Positions 45,208 to 56,542 of a stretch of DNA of 64,000 bases are shown one piece after another. Source of the stretch: Tipula vernalis (taxonomy: Eukaryota > Arthropoda > Insecta > Diptera > Tipulidae); contig OY282560.1 of the NCBI GenBank assembly GCA_958295665.1, positions 186,233,561-186,297,560 on the forward strand. The letters run 5' to 3'. How positions within the stretch are numbered: position 1 is the stretch's first letter; the number at the start of each line of letters is the position of its first letter. The notes under the pieces were generated by a model that was given only the letters and a program-made list of their open reading frames with translations, ran no database searches and was not told where the DNA came from. The position numbers and the translations under genes were made by a program.

Positions 45208-47390
45208 TATTTAAATTTTGAAAAAATTCCGTTCCATCATCAAATTGAGAGCTTTTGAAAGAAATTAAATCACGACGGTTTGAAATGCCGGTTTGACATT
45301 TCTGCTTGGGACAAAGCCCTTTGCGCATAAATTTGTTTTCGTTGTTTAGCACATTGTAACGTCGATAGCATACAATTTGCGACATTTTTTCAAACAATGA
45401 CATTTTTGCGCGTCTATATCCTTGCAATCTAATCCTCTGAACGGATCTAGCCATATCATTTTTTCATGTCTGGTCATGGTCTATTAATGTCTGCTTGTTA
45501 AAAAATACGAATAACCACTTTTCGAGTTAATATTTATTTTCAGACGAACATCCGCAGCGAGGATGTTATTGGTCCGTCTCGCTCTAGCTTTAATTGAGTT
45601 GAGACGCTTTAAAACATCCAGATTAGCTAACCATATACATGTTTTTTGGGAATCTGAGAGCCCATTAATCCTTTCTGAACCTTTCTGTTTGGTTCCAAAT
45701 CGTAATATTCAGATCACAAATTCTAATCTCCAAGAAAAAAAACTGCTATTACTTTGAGGAAAACTATTTTGTATTGCTCAGGTTTGACTAATTTTCTTGT
45801 CAAGTTTCATCTATAAACTTTACCCATTAATGTCTTTACATCTGGCCTGCGAATACGAACCTTTATTCACATAAAATTGTTTCATCTCAAAAATCCTTGC
45901 CTCACTCCTTATTAATCTGTTTCGTGTCAGATCATTATGATTAATATTTCTAAAAATTTTCCTCCTTGATAGAAAAAAAAAACTTTTTTAGAATATACAT
46001 AAGTACATACGAGTATAACTGTAAACCCATCATCAATGACGGTGTATACTAGGAAAAGTGAAAGTTTTTGAAGCTGTGTAAAGAAAAACGTATTTTAAAA
46101 ATGCGTTACATCATCATAGTTTTTTAGTAGCAACGTGCTATGTACATTAGAATTTTATGACGTTATAATATTTTACGTCAAACAAACACCACCCCATTTA
46201 CCGGTTGATTGGAATGTGAATTTCTAAAAATATGAAAGAATTATTTTTTAAAATACATAATTACTTGTGACGTAAGAATATATAAAAAGGTTTGGTATTT
46301 AGAGTAGAGAGAACGAAAAATCCGGAAAACTGCGATTGTATAATACACAATACACAGGTATTGACGTATATACAGTGTTTTTCATGTTGTGTACATGGAT
46401 GTAATATAGTATATTAAACAAAGACATGTTAAAATAGGGAAAATCCAAACATTTTCTTCCTGCCGTATTTGCGTGGTAGATTTGTCGTCTGTATACATAT
46501 ACATACAGAAAATATTATTATGTTTGTATATATTAGGCACTGCCGATGAAAATTCTTGGAAATTCTTGGGGAAATCATATATAAACAAATTCTAACACAA
46601 CTACATTTTTTTGTTACAGTTATTGAGTTGGCGTTTGCAATAAATATGTTGGTTCCTTCGCATGCGCGACATAAAGGATATGTTTTATATTCTCTTAGCA
46701 AAGTTGTTTTTCGACCATGGAATGTTACATATAAAATATAATTTTTGCTGCTTCTATCATATCTATTTCTTTTTTTGTACTGACATCTATCGAAAAAGCA
46801 GTGAAACATTTAAGTTTTATCGAAGAAGTGAGCTTAAAGGTGTGGACTATAGTGTGCGCGACAAGCAAATCAATTCTTCAAAGCTTTAAAAAAGTCGCAT
46901 CTTGCTTCTCGTATTTATCCTGTCTGCACCCTAAGAAAATAATTTCACTAAATGTACAAAGTTAAATTAGTGTTAATTATTTGTCGGATTCTCCGACTGA
47001 CTGATTATGATGTACATTATGATATTAGAATTTTTTCTAAAGATTTACCTCATTTATCATACGGCGAAAAATCCTCCGCTTCAAGAAGTGCTGTCAATTA
47101 CTTCTGAGTTTAGTTTGTTGTTGATGGCAATTAATGGCTTTATTTCATTTTCTGCATCACCAGTAATATATAAATATAAAGTTACCAAAATATCCACATG
47201 TTCCGGAAATACTGTTCACGTCGTAAATTACCCCTTTGCTCTAAAGTAAGAATAAATGAAGCATCTTGCACTGGGAACAAAGCTAGCTATATTATAATAG
47301 ACAAGATTTCGGGAACTTTTATTTATATAATCAAAACATACAAAAAATTTATCAGTAGTCCATAGCTCAAGTGTTAGAATGTTTGCAAAC
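45208..47390. other. Unassigned stretch between inverted repeat and Gypsy-3
   Basis: Several short frames (45454-45194 minus, 46809-46429 minus, 47007-47249 plus) show no family motif I trust. A core-promoter-like TATATAAAAAGG lies near 46280, resembling the TATA box in the LTR at 58697; a solo LTR is possible but no partner or target duplication was found. Confidence 0.4.
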
Positions 47391-48017
47391 TGTTGTGTTC
47401 ACTATTTATTTTATAATGAATACACTTTATTTCTAATTTTGAATCTTTATTAATAATATTAACATTACAATATTCGGTATGGTTCCTTCTCATCTCGTGT
47501 TCGCTGTATTCAAAAATGGCTGACTCCTCCTTTTACATTACTGGGGTTGCCCCACTTGTCCTTTAGTTAGTTACATGTATAAACCTTAGTGTTTATATGC
47601 ACTTCTTCTACACAACACCAAACAATGCTGAAAGTCGCTGGATTTGTCCAATTATATTTTTCAATTTGTCAAACAAATTTCAATGACAACACGCAAGTTT
47701 ATCTGTAAATCTACGTCTCATCTAGGGAGTTTTTACCCCAGCTTCTTCGATTATTTAAAGCAAGAAGGTAAACATAATGAAGAACTTGAGGGAAACATTT
47801 TTATTAACACAGAACTCAATTACCTGTACCATGATGTTCTTTTGGTATGGGAGTTTTGTCTCACAAATCACTTAGGAATTAACACTGACAACAAGGCACC
47901 GTAGGCAGATCTTTAGCCAACAAATTAGCTTTTCAAATTACCATACCATGTAATAATATTTATAACAAAATAATCTCACTACCTTACAATATTATAACTT
48001 AATTACTACATTTAACA
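47391..48017 (-). repeat. Gypsy-3 3' LTR, 627 bp
   Basis: Full-length LTR bounded by the polypurine tract. It holds a segment of about 65 bp (near 47510-47580) not found in the other LTR. An 86-codon frame on the plus strand (47644-47904) runs through it against the element's direction. Confidence 0.88.
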
Positions 48018-48057
48018 TTTCCTCCCTTTCCAAAACAAAATTTAATAATTTTTTTTT

Positions 48058-49922
48058 CTAAGTTCTTACATAACTATCAAGATAAGCCGGTGGTCTGGAT
48101 ACTCGCCCCAGCCTAGTCTGAACAAAGAGAGGAGAATTACTCAATCTACTTGACTGAGCATCTTCTATCTGCTCGTCCGTATTGATATTAATCGGTCTTG
48201 TCAAGCTTTCATCGAGACCCTCAGTATCTTCTATTTTTATAATTGGCTTAAGTGAAGATCTTCTCAAGTGAAATTTATTTCGTCTCAACGTTCTATTATC
48301 CTGATTTCTTATAATATATGATCTTGAATAGTTGTGTTTTTGTGTGACCTGAGCTGATTCCCATATCTTATTTCTTTGATATACTACCCAATCACTTGGC
48401 TTAAATTCTGGTCTCACTCTTGTTCTTATGTCATGGTGTAATTTCGTTTTTTGTTGATTATCCAATAATTTACGCTTTATGTCCGTTATTACTTTTGGCT
48501 GGAACAAACTTTCTTTGGATGGGAGTTTAGTTTTAGTGCACCGACTCATTAGTATTTGAGCAGGTGAAGCATTTAGCTGCGCTACAGGGTGATTCCTGTA
48601 CTCTAATAGTGCGTAATTTATGTATGTCTTTATCGCCGTCTATTGCCTTTCTTACTAAATTTTTCGCAATGTACACAGCTTTTTCTGCTTGCCTGTTCCA
48701 TCTCGGATAATTAGGGCTTGATGTTCGTATTTCAAAATTCCACTCTTTACTGAAATCAATGCATTCCTTTGATCCCAACGGCATATTATCTGCTATTAAA
48801 ATTTTTGGTATACCATGAGTAGCAAGTATTATTTTTAATTTATTTATGATTTCTGACGACTGTTTATGCTTTAGTGGTATGATTTCAAGCCACTTTGAAT
48901 AGTAATCTGTTACTACAAGGTAATCCATAGGTCCCACTTGCATTATGTCACATCCGATTTTTTGGAAGGGAAATTCTGGTATTTTGTATGGTTTTAAAGG
49001 CTCTTTACAATTGGATGCCTGGTATTTCTCACAAATTCTACATTTGCTGATATAATTTTCTATATCCGAATCTATTCCCGGCCAATAAAGGATTTGCCTG
49101 GCCCGCAATTTAGTTTTAGTCATCCCAATATGTGATTCATGCAACTTAGTTAGCATCTCTTTCCGTAGATTTTCTGGAGCCATTATGCGAGCTCCCAAAA
49201 ATAGTAGCCCTTCGTTATAAAATATGTTATTATTTAATTTCCAATAAAACTTTATATCATCTGATATTTTACTGTCAGATCATATTTCATCAGCTTTAGT
49301 TTCATCCGCTGCAGTCTTGTAGAATTCACTTTAATAATTTCATTTTTCATGATGCTTACCAGTGGTTTATGGTCAGTGTGTATTTCGACTTTCCTGCCAT
49401 ATATGTAATAATGGAATTTTATGCACGAGTATACTATAGCTAAAAGCTCTTTCTCTATTTGAGCATATTTTTGCTCTGTCTCATTCAGGCTTCTTGACGC
49501 GTATGCAATCGGTCTTTTCTCTTGAAGTAATACGCAACCAACTCCATATTTCGATGCATCTGTTGTATTATTGTAGCTTTCTGAGCCTCAAACGGCTGTA
49601 ATAAAGGGGTATTTGTAATCATTCCTTTTAGTCCGATTATTGTGTCGGTGTGTACACTTGTCCAAGAGAATTCAACGTCATTTTTCAAAAATTGCCGCAC
49701 AGGCTCTGTTTTTTGGGCCATGTTGGGTATGAAACTACGTAAATAATAGATCACCCCTAAAAACTTTTGTAGCTCTTTCTTGTTCGTAGGGTTTTCCATA
49801 TTTATTATTGCTTTAATTCTCTTTGGATCTGGATTCACTCCTTTGTTATTAAAAATATGCCCGAGAAATTTAACCTCATTGACGTTAAATTGCAATTTTT
49901 TTGAATTAAACTTAATGTTCAA
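48058..49922 (-). pseudogene. Gypsy-3 pol, RT end to integrase, broken
   Basis: From 49922 leftward: RT connection FLGHIFNNKGVNPDPKRIKA and KFLGVIYYLRSFIPN; RNase H D-A-S-K-Y-G start lost to a frameshift near 49560, then pieces with HTDHKPLVSI in another frame. Integrase at 49198-48533: HESHIGMTKTKLRARQ and CRICEKY (zinc), KIGCDIMQVGPMDYLVVTDY with the first aspartate, ILIADNMP (second), and SPNYPRWNRQAEKAV (glutamate); the usual N-G in this box is replaced by W-N-R. A frameshift near 48590 leads to the C-terminal domain at 48549-48058 (FKPSDWVVYQRNKIWESAQV). Confidence 0.88.
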
Positions 49923-49985
49923 CTCTTTCGCTCTGAGTATAACTTTTTTTTAAATTATCGTCATGTTCACTCTCTGTCTTGCCTG

Positions 49986-51095
49986 TTACAAGGATATATC
50001 TATACAAATGAATGTTCCAGGTATATCGCCAAAATTCTTTTCATTCAACCTTTGGAATGCCTCTGGGGCAATGTTTATGCCAAATGGTAACCTCTTAAAC
50101 ATGAATGATCCGAAAGGTGTGCTGAACGCGCATAGTTTTGCTGATTGCTCTGTTAATTCTATTTGATAAAAACCGTCTTTCAGGTCTAATACCGTAAAAT
50201 ATTCTACTCCCGATAGCTTTGAAATTAAATTTTCTAATTTTGGGATTAAATAATACTCCTTCTTTATTGCTTCATTTAAATGTTTTGGATCCAAACATAG
50301 CCTAATAGAGCCATTGGGTTTCTCTACTACCACTAAGTTACTTAGCCAATCGGTAGGTTCTGTTAGAGGTTCAATGATTTTCATCTTCATCAATTGCTCC
50401 AGAGCCGTTATCACTTTAGGTTGAATAGCTATTGGCAACCTACGTGGAGGTCTTGTAACTGACACGGCATTACTTTTCGATATTAAATTTACTTTGTCCG
50501 GAAATTTACCTAAACCGTGAAAAATGTCTTTGTTCTTTTCTATAAACTCTGTCTTGTCATTGGTAATCTGATACACTCGTTTAATAATGCCAAATCTCTC
50601 ACACCCACTCAACCCCAATAACGGAGCAGTATCGAAATCAACCAATATGAACTTTTCTATAAATTCCTTATCTTGAAATCTAATTTTTAGCGAAACGGAT
50701 CCGTAAGGTACTATTTTTGTACCACCATATGCGCGTAATTGTATATTTGATTTCTCAATATATTTCATACATTTTATTTCATTATACAAAGAAACTGGCA
50801 ATATATTAACTTCCGATCCGGTATCTAATTTTAATCTAACTAATTTATTTTCAATTAAAAAATTTTCATTCCAACTACTATTTGAAACTGTGTACACTGT
50901 GTCTATAACGTATTCATTACTGTTATTTGATTTATCACCTTGACAAACTTTATTTTCACAAAAACCATCACAACCAAAATTTTCTTCAATGTTCACCTCT
51001 CTAATATTACGAGTTTTGCAACTTTTGTAAATTTTTACATTTATAACATTGGTAACCATACGCTGGGAATTTACCCACTTTATGTATTTGGTCAC
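49986..51095 (-). pseudogene. Gypsy-3 pol, protease and RT (open but cut at the active site)
   Basis: One open frame of 369 codons. Protease: LKLDTGSEVNILPVSLYNEI near residues 88-107. RT: RPPRRLPIAIQPKVI, EPTDWLSNLVVVEKPNGSIR, FTVLDLKDGFYQIELTEQSA and FSTPFGSFMFKRLPFGINIA, all in gypsy RT order. The catalytic Y-x-D-D appears degraded as C-I-D-I-S at the end, after which the frame stops at about 49986; RT resumes at 49922. The start codon is arbitrary, since the frame overlaps gag by 89 bp and probably follows a frameshift. Confidence 0.88.
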
Positions 51096-51810
51096 ATTTT
51101 CTACACTTAAATTTACGAGGTTGAAATTGTGGTTGCGATGTTTTCTGACAATTATTATTTACATTATTATTTTCTCTATATCTATTATTAAAATTACTAT
51201 TCTTACTATTTTCATTTGAATAATTATTTTTCTTAATAAAAATACCTTTTACTTCCATAATATCGCTGGAATAATTTCGTTGCACTTCTTTTGTTATAGC
51301 TGTAGTTCTTTCAGCAATACGGCATTTTGTGATGGTTTCTTGTAGATCTGGTTCACCCTCTTTAATTAAGTTTTGGCTTAGGTCTTCGTTTATCATTCCA
51401 AAAACTATTCGGTCGCGAATTAATTCATCTTTCTGATCCTTAAAGTTGCATGATTTCGCTAATTTTTTTATTTCTATTAAATATTGATCGAAACTTTCTC
51501 CGTCTTTTTGGTTTCTCTTATAGATGCAGTGTCTCTCATAAAGTATATTTGTTTTTGGTACACAATAAGCCCATTTTTTTATTATTGTTTCATACTGTGC
51601 ACGTTCTTCTTTTGTTAGATCTAAGGTGTCATAGATCTCATAACCTTCCTCTACAATTAAATTGAGTAACATGGCAATTCTCACTGGTTCTTCCTTTGAT
51701 TCCAACCCACTCGCTTTCATGTAGTTTGAGAATTGTTGATGAAATTTCTGCCAGTTTATTACCATATTACCGGTAACTTTATGCTCTGCTGGTGTTTTTA
51801 GGGATTCCAT
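51007..51810 (-). CDS. Gypsy-3 Gag
   Basis: 267 codons from an ATG at 51810 (MESLKTPAEHKVTGNMVINW). The capsid region has TNILYERHCIYKRNQKDGES and ELIRDRIVFGMINEDLSQNL, standard for gypsy Gag. An asparagine-rich linker precedes a zinc-knuckle-like region (CRKCDQIHKVGKFPAYGYQC) whose spacing is non-standard. The frame overlaps pol. No internal stop is seen, so it may be the full Gag, although the rest of the element is dead. Confidence 0.8.
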   Translation of the reverse strand: MESLKTPAEHKVTGNMVINWQKFHQQFSNYMKASGLESKEEPVRIAMLLNLIVEEGYEIYDTLDLTKEERAQYETIIKKWAYCVPKTNILYERHCIYKRNQKDGESFDQYLIEIKKLAKSCNFKDQKDELIRDRIVFGMINEDLSQNLIKEGEPDLQETITKCRIAERTTAITKEVQRNYSSDIMEVKGIFIKKNNYSNENSKNSNFNNRYRENNNVNNNCQKTSQPQFQPRKFKCRKCDQIHKVGKFPAYGYQCYKCKNLQKLQNS

Positions 51811-51934
51811 CTTGTTATTATAATTATTATTATTATTTTTTTTTTTTTGAAAAGAAATGTGTTTTATTTTTCACTATTTTAATTTAAATTTTTCTTGACC
51901 ATCCGCATTTAAAAACACTCAACCAACTGCGCCA

Positions 51935-52428
51935 TGTTGTGTTCACTGTTTATTTTATAATAAATACACTTTATTTCTAATTTTGAATCTTTATTAATAA
52001 TATTAACATTACGATATTCGGTATGGTTCTTTCTCATCTCGTGTTCGCTATATTCAAAAACCTTAGTGTTTACATGCACTTCTTCTACACAACACAAACA
52101 ATGCTGAAAGTCGCTGGATTTGTCCAATTATATTTTTCAATTTGTCAAACAAATTTCAATGACAACACGCGAGTTTATCTTTAAATCTACGTCTCATCTA
52201 CTGAGTTTTTACCCCAACTTCTTCGATTATGTAAGGCAAGAAGGTAAACATAATGAAGAACTTGAGGGAAACATTTTTATTAACACAGAACTCAATTACC
52301 TGTACCATGATGATCTTTTGGTATGGGAGTTCTATCTCACATGCACATACTTACTCAATATTTAGTTTCTGGGGACACACCTTTCTACAAATCACTTAGG
52401 AATTAACACTGACAACAAAACACCGTAG
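51935..52428 (-). repeat. Gypsy-3 5' LTR, truncated
   Basis: Matches the 3' LTR from its TGTTGTGTTCAC end to CCGTAG at about 52428. It lacks the 65-bp segment of the other LTR and has an extra patch near 52340-52385. The promoter-distal 110 bp are gone, by deletion or by a break at the insertion point. Confidence 0.85.
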
Positions 52429-53304
52429 TCTCAATCTTCCTCATTATATCTTCTAGGTATGTGGCTACGTAAATGAGAACGCAACTTCATTCCGAGAGTA
52501 GGAACTTCCAAAAATGCGGTTTACAAGCAAGCATTGTGGTAAACCCAACAAATTATTTTTTCTTGATTTTATTCAGTTCACTTGAGAAATATTATTCAAA
52601 TGCGCTTTGATATATTTATGTTTATACTTAAAATAAAAACACCTGTTGAAGTACATCAATTGAATTTTAACCCTGCTTTTATCTGCTGAATTTAAACATC
52701 TTTACGATGAGTTGTAGATTAGTTGTGCCTTTAAAATTACCACAAATTTTAAGCGCTTTATTTAGCTTTGTGGCTATTATGATTGGTGCTCAAATTGAGT
52801 GCCGTGCATATTTCAATTCCGACTTTTACGGCAATATATTTGTGTAAAATTAATGGTTCGAGACTTAAAATATTAAAATATTTAAATCGAAATATATCAA
52901 ATATAGTATATAAGCATATGACAATTCCGAAAATTATTCAAAATTCAAATTTTTAACTGTTAATTTGAAACTTTGAATTTTTTTCATTTTTCACCAATGC
53001 AATACATTTCTACACTATTCATCCAACCAGATTTAAACTTTGCGTAGTGGTTTCATAAGAAAATTAGAAGGTTTTTGGTCTAGGTGCCTGCAAAAATGTT
53101 TTCTAAAATTTCGATTTAAAAAAAAAAATTACAGGACTGAATTAAAATAAATGGGGCGGTCTCTGTAAAATATGTTTTACAACCTTTTGAAGAGTACACT
53201 GGAAAAACGATATAAGTTAATTTAAAAAATATGAGATTTTGGTGTCATCTGTGCTAAAATAAAAATAAAAATGTTTTATTTACAGGTAAAATACAGGTTT
53301 GTAT
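52429..53304. other. Unassigned AT-rich stretch
   Basis: Apart from a small hydrophobic frame at 52707-52847 nothing was recognised. Confidence 0.5.
52707..52847 (+). CDS. Small hydrophobic open frame, unidentified
   Basis: 46 codons from ATG to TAA, with one probable membrane span (LPQILSALFSFVAIMIGAQI) followed by ECRAYFNSDFYG. It resembles the first span of a small multi-span membrane protein, but no family is recognised, and no ribosomal or splice context supports it. It may be chance. Confidence 0.2.
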   Translation: MSCRLVVPLKLPQILSALFSFVAIMIGAQIECRAYFNSDFYGNIFV

Positions 53305-53819
53305 TCACTTCCTTGGAACGAACCTGACCGAATTAATACAAAACGTTCTATTTATGTCGATGTTATTCGTAATAAGCAGAGAGTTATGTTCGCTACTGAC
53401 TTTCTTTTTCAAAGCTCGTTTTGTTTCTAAATCAGGTGGGAAAAAACTTTGATCGAATAACAAATAAGAATACCTAAGTGAAGCTTTGATAGCTAAATTT
53501 AAGGATCTATGTAATCTTGAAGTAATATTATGGGCGTATTTTTTGAATTCAAGATGTTTACCTTCAAAACACATTGACCATAAATATTTTATAGGGCCAC
53601 ATTTTTGCATTGTCGTAGCATAATGTACCACGTAATGAAATTTAGGTTTAAGATTATCACGAAATAAATGTACATATAAATAATTATGTTCAGCAATCAG
53701 CTGTTTTAATGAGTTAATTTGATTAGACGACACATCACCTAAAACCACAATTTCAATTATTTTGACTAAAATGATCAGATATTTCCAAACATTGTCAGTA
53801 AAGTAATAAATGTAAACAT
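53305..53819 (-). pseudogene. Second Tnp2-like transposase, C-terminal part, split by Gypsy-4
   Basis: The frame from about 53800 leftward contains FTDNVWKYLIILVKIIEIVV, then NLKPKFHYVVHYATTMQKCG, IKYLWSMCFEGKHLEFKKYA and HRSLNLAIKASLRYSYLL. The L-x-P-K-x-H-x-x-x-H-Y...G-P...W-S-M-x-F-E-x-K-H order is the conserved end of a widespread animal transposase family related to Tnp2-type proteins, different from the one at 31279. The upstream part lies at 63863-64000, on the other side of a 10-kb insertion stack. The frame changes at or near the insertion point. The tail to 53305 (FFPPDLETKRALKKK) is still open. Confidence 0.72.
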
Positions 53820-53824
53820 TTCAG

Positions 53825-53952
53825 TGTTTTGTTTTTTGTTATTATATAAAAATAAAAAACGACCGTATTTACATAAAAACATCTTATGTCCAATAAAATA
53901 GTACAATATTATGTACCACAATATTCAATATAATATTTTTACATATACAATA
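53825..53952 (-). repeat. Gypsy-4 3' LTR
   Basis: 128 bp, shorter than its partner by about 55 bp (the TTGCTTGCTCAACG region is missing). The inner boundary is set by matching the right LTR end and the target duplication, and could shift by a few bases. Confidence 0.85.
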
Positions 53953-54097
53953 ACTTTCCCCCTTTAAAAAAATGACTACATATAATCTATTCTAATTCTC
54001 ATACCTCAATTTTTATGTTTTAAATTTTATAATTCAATTAGTAAGACTAGGTATGTATTTTAAGTTTAACAATGTAGGTAAATATATATAAAAAATA

Positions 54098-55370
54098 TTA
54101 ATCAAATTCGGAAAATGTAAACCGTTTCGGAGCGTTTCGTGATCGTTTTGATTTGCGTAAAGAAATTGATTCGGAAACTGCTTGTGAGTCAGAAACTTCC
54201 GATTGTTCATCATAACTACTTTCCTCATCAGTTTCCTCAACAATGTCACACTTATCATTCGAGCTACCTACTTTCAAATTTACAAATCTTTTTTGTAGTT
54301 TAGATTTCCTTATGTGATTTTCGTGAACATATCTTATACAATCATTAATTTTAATTAAATATGTTAATGGATTTATAATTTTCATAATTTTAGCCGGTAT
54401 CCAACGAACAAAATTTGTAAAATGACTTCGATACATTACTACTTCTTTTTCTTTAAATTTATTTTTATCGTCTTTTCATTTTTGGTTAAATTTTGTTTGT
54501 CAGATACTGGTATTTCATGTTTATTATTCTCTTCCAAATCAAAATTTGTTTTCTTCTTTTCATTTAAATAATCTAATAATGTTTTCGGTTTAAATTTAAA
54601 CATTTTTTCCGAGGGCGTTTCCGCGGAATAAGCTGACGGTGAATTGCGTTGATAAATTAAAAATTTTCTAATTTTATCGGCCAATGACATATCATTTTTT
54701 TCGACACAATTCGAACAAAAATATCGACAACCTGCCAAACTAGCAAAGATTTCGTCTGGACGGGGTAGTGGGTAGTGCTCCATTTGTATACACTGATTGA
54801 TTGTGACCTTACAATCGACGCAGATACGTAGACTACCATCGGCTTCAGGTACGATCACTATTGGACTCGCCCATCTACTATGCCTCACTGGTTTTAAAAT
54901 TCCCTCTTCACATAAACGGTCCAATTCAACATTTACTCTATCGACTAATTTATATGGAACCGTATAAGCACAGTGAAATATTGGTGTCTGGTCCGGTTTT
55001 AAGACAATATCCGCCGTATACCCCTCAATCGGATAACTTAGAGACGATTCAACAATTCTCGGAAATTTACTTTTTATTTCCGAATTTAATTGATTGACAT
55101 TTAACGTAGCTAATTTAGACTGTTCGAAAAAATCAATAGAAAAATTTAAAAATTTACCTCTCCATGTTCGAAATAGTACGTCCAACCAATTTCGTCTCAT
55201 TAATGCCCGAAATGACCTGTCACTGTCGATAACCATGATGCGTAATTGATGCTGAAAACCACGGAAACCCACTCGTACTTCAATGTGTCCACACTCTTTA
55301 ATACCTTCACCTGTAACAGTAATAAAATTATTGACTTTTTTGACCAATTTAAGGGTATTAAATTTATTTA
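54098..55370 (-). pseudogene. Gypsy-4 pol: protease end, RT start, integrase end
   Basis: The frame 55347-54439 begins in the protease (FRALMRRNWLDVL is its end block), then RT with PIEGYTADIVLKPDQTPIFH, ILKPVRHSRWASPIVIVPEA, DGSLRICVDCKVTINQ and HYPLPRPDEIFASLAGCRYF. It then jumps directly to an integrase C-terminal block (SLADKIRKFLIYQRNSPSAY, KMFKFKPKTLLDYLNE). Roughly 500-600 codons normally lie between, so one deletion joined RT to integrase. A second frame, 54436-54098, has the integrase tail (FVRWIPAKIMKIINPLTYLI, IRYVHENHIRKSKLQKR). Confidence 0.88.
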
Positions 55371-55374
55371 AGTA

Positions 55375-56384
55375 TTATTCTCTTGACATCACAGTAGTAC
55401 ATGCTCCTGTGTCCACCTCGAAATTCATTTGACGACCTTCGACTTCACAATTGATAATAACGGACTCGACTGGTGCTTCTAAACTGTTCATAGTGTTGAC
55501 CTGATTTTCGTCATGGGACCTTCCACAACGACGACATTCTTGACCACTTGAAGATTTCTTATTCGAATTATTTTGATTGACGGTATTCGAATTTGACTGA
55601 TTTTGACTTTTATTGTTGTTTTTGTTCCAATGCTTATTTCTACGACGATGAAATTGCTGATTTGGGCCGGACTGATTTGACTGCACCGCAAATTGACCAC
55701 CAGGTTGTATGAATTGAGATACTTTCACGGCCATTTCAACATTTAATGCCTTGTTACAACAATTTGTGAACGTTACACTATCATCATTTAAAAGCATCTG
55801 CTGTATTTTATCGTTTCTGAGACCCATGATGAAACGATCAGTAAGCGCATCTTCCAAAATATGATTTTTGATACTAGCTACGACTGAACCAGTCGCAGCT
55901 GTACTAGCAACGGTTGTTTGAGTTGTTGTTGTAGTAGTACCGGTCGATGACTTTAAAACAGCAAGAGAGTCTTTGATGCCGTTCTCTTCATAAAATCGCC
56001 AAATTGACATATTTGCGATAGACTTTTGATTCTAATTATGAATTCGGTAATTGACTCACCCTCCTCCTGCGATGCTTTGTTGAATTTGTAACGCTCGGCT
56101 CTTTTATTTTGTACTGGTGCGAAGTGTTCTTTTAATTTTTTAATTAAAAAATCAAAACTTTTTGCTGACGGTAATTTCGGAACGGTTAATGATAACAGGA
56201 CGTCATATATCTCAGCGCCAATGATGGTGATCAATAATGGCGTTTTGGCTTCTTCTTTAACAGCATTAACCAAAAACAATTGATTTAACCGGTCCTCATA
56301 TGCATTAAAATTACCGCCTGGAACAAATGGCTCAAGATTTCCAATCAATCCAACCATTTCAATTTTTTTCACAATGCCCCTCAC
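55375..56384 (-). pseudogene. Gypsy-4 gag and protease start
   Basis: Two overlapping frames. 56384-55953 has VGLIGNLEPFVPGGNFNAYE and FDFLIKKLKEHFAPVQNKRA, the gypsy Gag capsid. After a frameshift near 55990 the frame 56010-55375 has DALTDRFIMGLRNDKIQQML, a Q/N-rich linker, CRRCGRSHDENQ (half a zinc knuckle; the rest is missing), and the protease start VDTGACTTVMS. The threonine run TGTTTTTTQTT is unusual and may be an insertion. Confidence 0.87.
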
Positions 56385-56542
56385 TACACAATTATAACTT
56401 TTTTTTTTTTTTTTACCACGTGTTTTCGTACAAAATTTTATTAATTTTTTTAATTTAAGTGTCCGTTTTCTTTTGCAATATTAATTTAATTAAACGAAAA
56501 TTAATTAAATCGAAAACTAAGATCCCATCCTCGTCGCCAAAT

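Larger units (their letters stand above)
47391..52428 (-). mobile_element. Gypsy-3: Ty3/gypsy retrotransposon
   Basis: Read leftward. The 3' LTR (left) is 47391-48017, starting TGTTGTGTTCAC and ending TTTAACA, with a purine tract (TTTCCTCCCTTTCC on the plus strand) at 48018-48031. The 5' LTR (right) starts at 51935 after the primer site TGGCGCAGTTGG (minus strand) and matches up to about 52428, where similarity ends; its outer part of about 110 bp is missing. No target duplication can be given. gag and pol are present, with pol in several frames. Confidence 0.9.

Noticed and set aside
45194..45454. 86-codon minus-strand frame
   Set aside because: No recognisable domain, and it begins inside the right arm of the long inverted repeat.
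46278..46290. TATA-box-like TATATAAAAAGG
   Set aside because: Identical in core to the LTR promoter at 58853, but no matching LTR, terminal dinucleotides or target duplication surround it, and no gene follows.
46429..46809. 126-codon minus-strand frame with CRACEGTN
   Set aside because: Only one cysteine pair, otherwise low complexity; no family recognised.
47007..47249. 80-codon hydrophobic frame, slightly reminiscent of a receptor's last membrane span
   Set aside because: The similarity is too vague and no second span or splice context supports a receptor gene.
47644..47904. 86-codon plus-strand frame, repeated at 52120-52365
   Set aside because: It lies in both LTRs of Gypsy-3, antisense to the element. 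Shared ancestry of the LTRs explains the similarity, and there is no recognisable domain.
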